A stretch of 64,000 nt of DNA from Chloroflexota bacterium (GTDB lineage: Bacteria > Chloroflexota > Anaerolineae > JAAYZQ01): NCBI GenBank assembly GCA_018606645.1, contig JAGVRI010000002.1:248001-312000 (forward strand), given 5' to 3'. Under the pieces are notes generated by a model. It was not told where the DNA came from. It ran no database searches and saw only the letters and a list, made by a program, of their open reading frames with translations. Made by a program: the position numbers and the translations under genes. This document shows positions 61,145 through 64,000 of the stretch, piece after piece (position 1 is the stretch's first letter; every line of letters begins with the position of its first letter).

Positions 61145-62173
61145 TCAACCATGCTCCACACCGCTTCCCCCGGCGACGACGGCTAGGGCAAAGCCGCCCA
61201 AGGCGCGTTTCCGTGCTGTCTCTTTGCCGAGTGTGCGCTGCTCGAGGAGGGTCAGGCCGCAAGACCGTAGGAATTCGGCCAGGCGCTCGCTTGACGGCGG
61301 AGTGCTGTCAATTCCAAACTTGAGCGGTTCACCGCCCGCCTGGAGCATCGCTCTCACGAGCCGCAGATGCAACGATGGCGATTCGAGTACCTCGGTGGTG
61401 AAATAGTCGAAGGCGATGACGCTACCTGGAGCCGTTCCAGCAATCGTGCGCAACGTGTCCTCCACAGCCGCCCGATCCAGATAAGGAGTCACGCCCTCCC
61501 ACAGGAACAGGGTCGGTTGATCGGGGTCGAAACCCGCCTCCACGAGCCGGTAAAACCAGTCTTCTTTCTCAAAATCCGCGGCTACGAATGTCACCCCCAT
61601 CGGGTCAACGCCGGCTCTTTTCAGCACCTCCTGCTTGACCGCCAATGTCTTCGGGGTATCCACTTCGAAGGATCGCACCGGCCTGTGTTTAGGCAATCGC
61701 AATGCGCGGGTGTCAAACCCCGCGCCGAGGATGACGAACTGGGCGACGTTGGGCAGGTAGCGATCAACCGCCGCATCATACAGTGTCTGACGGGCAGAGA
61801 CCTGGTTGTTCAGAGTAATCTCACCTTCAAAAGGGTACTGGAAGGCCGGCGGCACGTAGCCGCTCAGACGATAGGCGAGCAACAGCGGGCCAAATAGGAG
61901 CCACACCGCCAGCGGCGAGATGCCCGGCAGTGCCATGAGCATTCGATGGGCGGGCTCATCGCGTCGGATACCGATTCGGTGTTGGAACCAACGCGCCGAC
62001 AGTGGCCCTTGCGCGGTCCCTGACACGCCCGATCTGCGTCCAGCATACAGCTTGCCGACCCACAGCAGGTAGCCGGCCAGTATCGCCGGAAACAAGAGGA
62101 CACAAACCATGTAGAAGATGACCACGGCGATGGGATCACGCCGCGAGACCACCTTTGGATCGGATTTGGTCAT
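61145..62173 (-). CDS. SAM-dependent methyltransferase, leucine carboxyl methyltransferase-like, with N-terminal TM region
   Basis: QFVILGAGFDTRALRLPKHRPVRSFEVDTP, PTLFLWEGVTPYLDRAAVEDTL. Confidence 0.85.
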   Translation of the reverse strand: MTKSDPKVVSRRDPIAVVIFYMVCVLLFPAILAGYLLWVGKLYAGRRSGVSGTAQGPLSARWFQHRIGIRRDEPAHRMLMALPGISPLAVWLLFGPLLLAYRLSGYVPPAFQYPFEGEITLNNQVSARQTLYDAAVDRYLPNVAQFVILGAGFDTRALRLPKHRPVRSFEVDTPKTLAVKQEVLKRAGVDPMGVTFVAADFEKEDWFYRLVEAGFDPDQPTLFLWEGVTPYLDRAAVEDTLRTIAGTAPGSVIAFDYFTTEVLESPSLHLRLVRAMLQAGGEPLKFGIDSTPPSSERLAEFLRSCGLTLLEQRTLGKETARKRALGGFALAVVAGGSGVEHG

Positions 62174-62194
62174 GGTTCACCCCTACCATGGGCC

Positions 62195-62401
62195 GGCTAA
62201 CGGCTAGGTTTAGCCACGCCCACCCGCCCCCACGGGCAAGATGCACTTGAGTTGCCCGGACATGCCGCGCATCCCCCATTCGTTGGAAGCGCAAAGATGG
62301 TTGTCGGGTAGAACTCGCCCTGGCCGGCGCGCCCGCCTTTGCTGCCCATGCCTCGCTCTTGCGGTTTCGGGTAAACCGGTTGCACCAAGCGCAGGTTGGG
62401 C
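62195..62401. other. Possible degenerate/long attC-like site E
   Basis: GGCTAAC (62195-62201)...GTTGGGC (62395-62401); inner arm pairing weak. Confidence 0.3.
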
Positions 62402-62672
62402 GGCCCTCTTCCTCGCTTCCGAACAACCCGTATCCGAAATATTCGTCAAGATTCTTGGGAACGACACCACCCCTTTGTACTTTCTTTACGGATTTCCTAT
62501 TGGTGCCTATATCTCTGTCCCTATTCTATATGACATCGCTCCACAAGGGCTTCTGTAGCCTCGATACCTCCGATGTGTTTCGTAAGACCCACCTCAGCCG
62601 AAGTCAAAGAAGGTCAGCCGATTATCCATTTTGACTACCTCTTGAGGGTGATTGCTCCGCTCTGGTGTTGCG

Positions 62673-62745
62673 ACCTAACGGCCCGCGCATCAGCCACAGG
62701 CCGCGAAGCGGCCGAAGGCCTATCGGCTGGATGCGCGTGTTGGGC
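62673..62745. other. attC-like recombination site D
   Basis: ACCTAAC (62673-62679)...GTTGGGC (62739-62745); arms CGCGCAT-CAGCC / CGCGCATCCAGCC with extrahelical base. Confidence 0.75.
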
Positions 62746-62766
62746 TTGCCAGTAGTGAATGACGAA

Positions 62767-63462
62767 TTACCATACGCCCGGCACTAGACGGAAACGAACC
62801 TTCTCAGCATATTCCTTGTAGCCAGGCAACTCGGCAAGCAGCGTCTTGTCCTCCAGTGCGGTGCGGATCACAATGCCGATGCAGAGAAGAATGATTGGCG
62901 GAAAAGCTAACAAAGAGTCAAGCAACAACGGGATGCCACACATCGCGATTGCACCAGTGATGTAGGCGGGATGGCGGACGATGGCATAGGGCCCCGTGGC
63001 CACTACCGTTTGGCCGCGGTCTTTCTGGATGCGCACGTGCGAAGAGAAAAACGCGTTGACGGCCATTGCCCACGTGCCAACCGAATAGCCGAAAACCAGA
63101 AGAGCCAGGCCAAGCCAATGTACCCAGTCAGGCATAGAGGTGGACCAGCCCAATCGTTTGTCCAGACCGGCGATCAACACAGCCAGAAACGGCAGCCAAA
63201 GTGCGATGAGAGGCACGATCCATCTGTCCCAGCTCTTGGTATCCTGCATCGCACTGGCGGTAGCCCTTTCCCGGGCAAAGCCGGGGTGCAGACGGATGGC
63301 AATGATGCGGCTGACAAGTGTGTACAGTATCATCGAGCTTGTATAGAGCCAGCCCAGGTCCCACCCCCAATCACCCGAAGCCAAGAAGGGTGACAAGAGA
63401 AGCAGGATGAGGGACAGGAAGTTGACAACGATGGAGATCCTTATATGTTTCTGATCAGACAT
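62767..63462 (-). CDS. Isoprenylcysteine carboxyl methyltransferase (ICMT)-like membrane protein 1
   Basis: RIQKDRGQTVVATGPYAIVRHPAYITGAIA; C-term PGYKEYAEKVRFRLVPGVW. Confidence 0.85.
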   Translation of the reverse strand: MSDQKHIRISIVVNFLSLILLLLSPFLASGDWGWDLGWLYTSSMILYTLVSRIIAIRLHPGFARERATASAMQDTKSWDRWIVPLIALWLPFLAVLIAGLDKRLGWSTSMPDWVHWLGLALLVFGYSVGTWAMAVNAFFSSHVRIQKDRGQTVVATGPYAIVRHPAYITGAIAMCGIPLLLDSLLAFPPIILLCIGIVIRTALEDKTLLAELPGYKEYAEKVRFRLVPGVW

Positions 63463-63487
63463 AGTTCAACTCTGCAGTGAATGGCAA

Positions 63488-63692
63488 GCCCAACCATTCG
63501 GTATACGGAATCCACCTTTACTGCCAAGACAGCCTCTTGGATAGATTCTAACTAGAACCCCGAATCGCCAGTATCACGGAGAATCTCCATAACAGGCCTC
63601 ACTGGGGCAACTCAAGGTGTCTGGCATGAATCTCCACAATTACATTATAGATCAAAACCCGAGATCTGTCAAATGATAGGAAATCAGCCATG
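63488..63692 (+). repeat. Copy 3 of 205-bp leader repeat (candidate attI / integrase promoter relic)
   Basis: GCCCAACcATTCgGTATACGGAATCCACC ... GATCTGTCAAATGATAGGAAATCAGCCATGAGC. Confidence 0.7.
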
Positions 63693-63700
63693 AGCAATGA

Positions 63701-64000
<300 letters not shown>

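Noticed and set aside
63540-63565. TTCTaactAGAA in leader copy 3 as a LexA/SOS box controlling an integrase
   Set aside because: Not conserved in copies 1 and 2, so SOS control cannot be argued from this sequence.

Overview
This looks like a GC-rich chromosome segment from a bacterium that is probably a Chloroflexota member (inferred from gene content; not verifiable here). The core is a long minus-strand block: branched-chain amino-acid ABC transporter (livF/G/M/H plus binding protein), acyl-CoA ligase, aminotransferase, HAD hydrolase, threonine dehydratase, ETF alpha/beta, two acyl-CoA dehydrogenases, enoyl-CoA hydratase, a 3-hydroxyacyl-CoA dehydrogenase with duplicated C-domain, thiolase and a TetR regulator. 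Around it are HtrA, a baeRF-like protein, heme o synthase, FdhE, response regulators, FtsH, an HK/RR pair, a large alpha-2-macroglobulin, a giant subtilisin with LVIVD repeats, and the start of gyrB at the right edge. The most unusual signals are: (1) relics of an integron-like system: five good attC-like sites (RYYYAAC...GTTRRRY with imperfect stems), a three-copy intergenic repeat that starts with an IntI-type core (G/C)CCCAAC and reaches an SD+ATG 202-205 bp later, and an integron-integrase-like remnant after one copy, with cassette-type minus-strand genes on the other side in each case; (2) a recurring C-terminal tail ([42 protein letters not shown]) on secreted proteins or their remnants; (3) an alpha-2-macroglobulin with about six predicted TM helices where the bait region should be; (4) a modular family of palindromic intergenic repeats. 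All calls are from reading the sequence; no searches were run.
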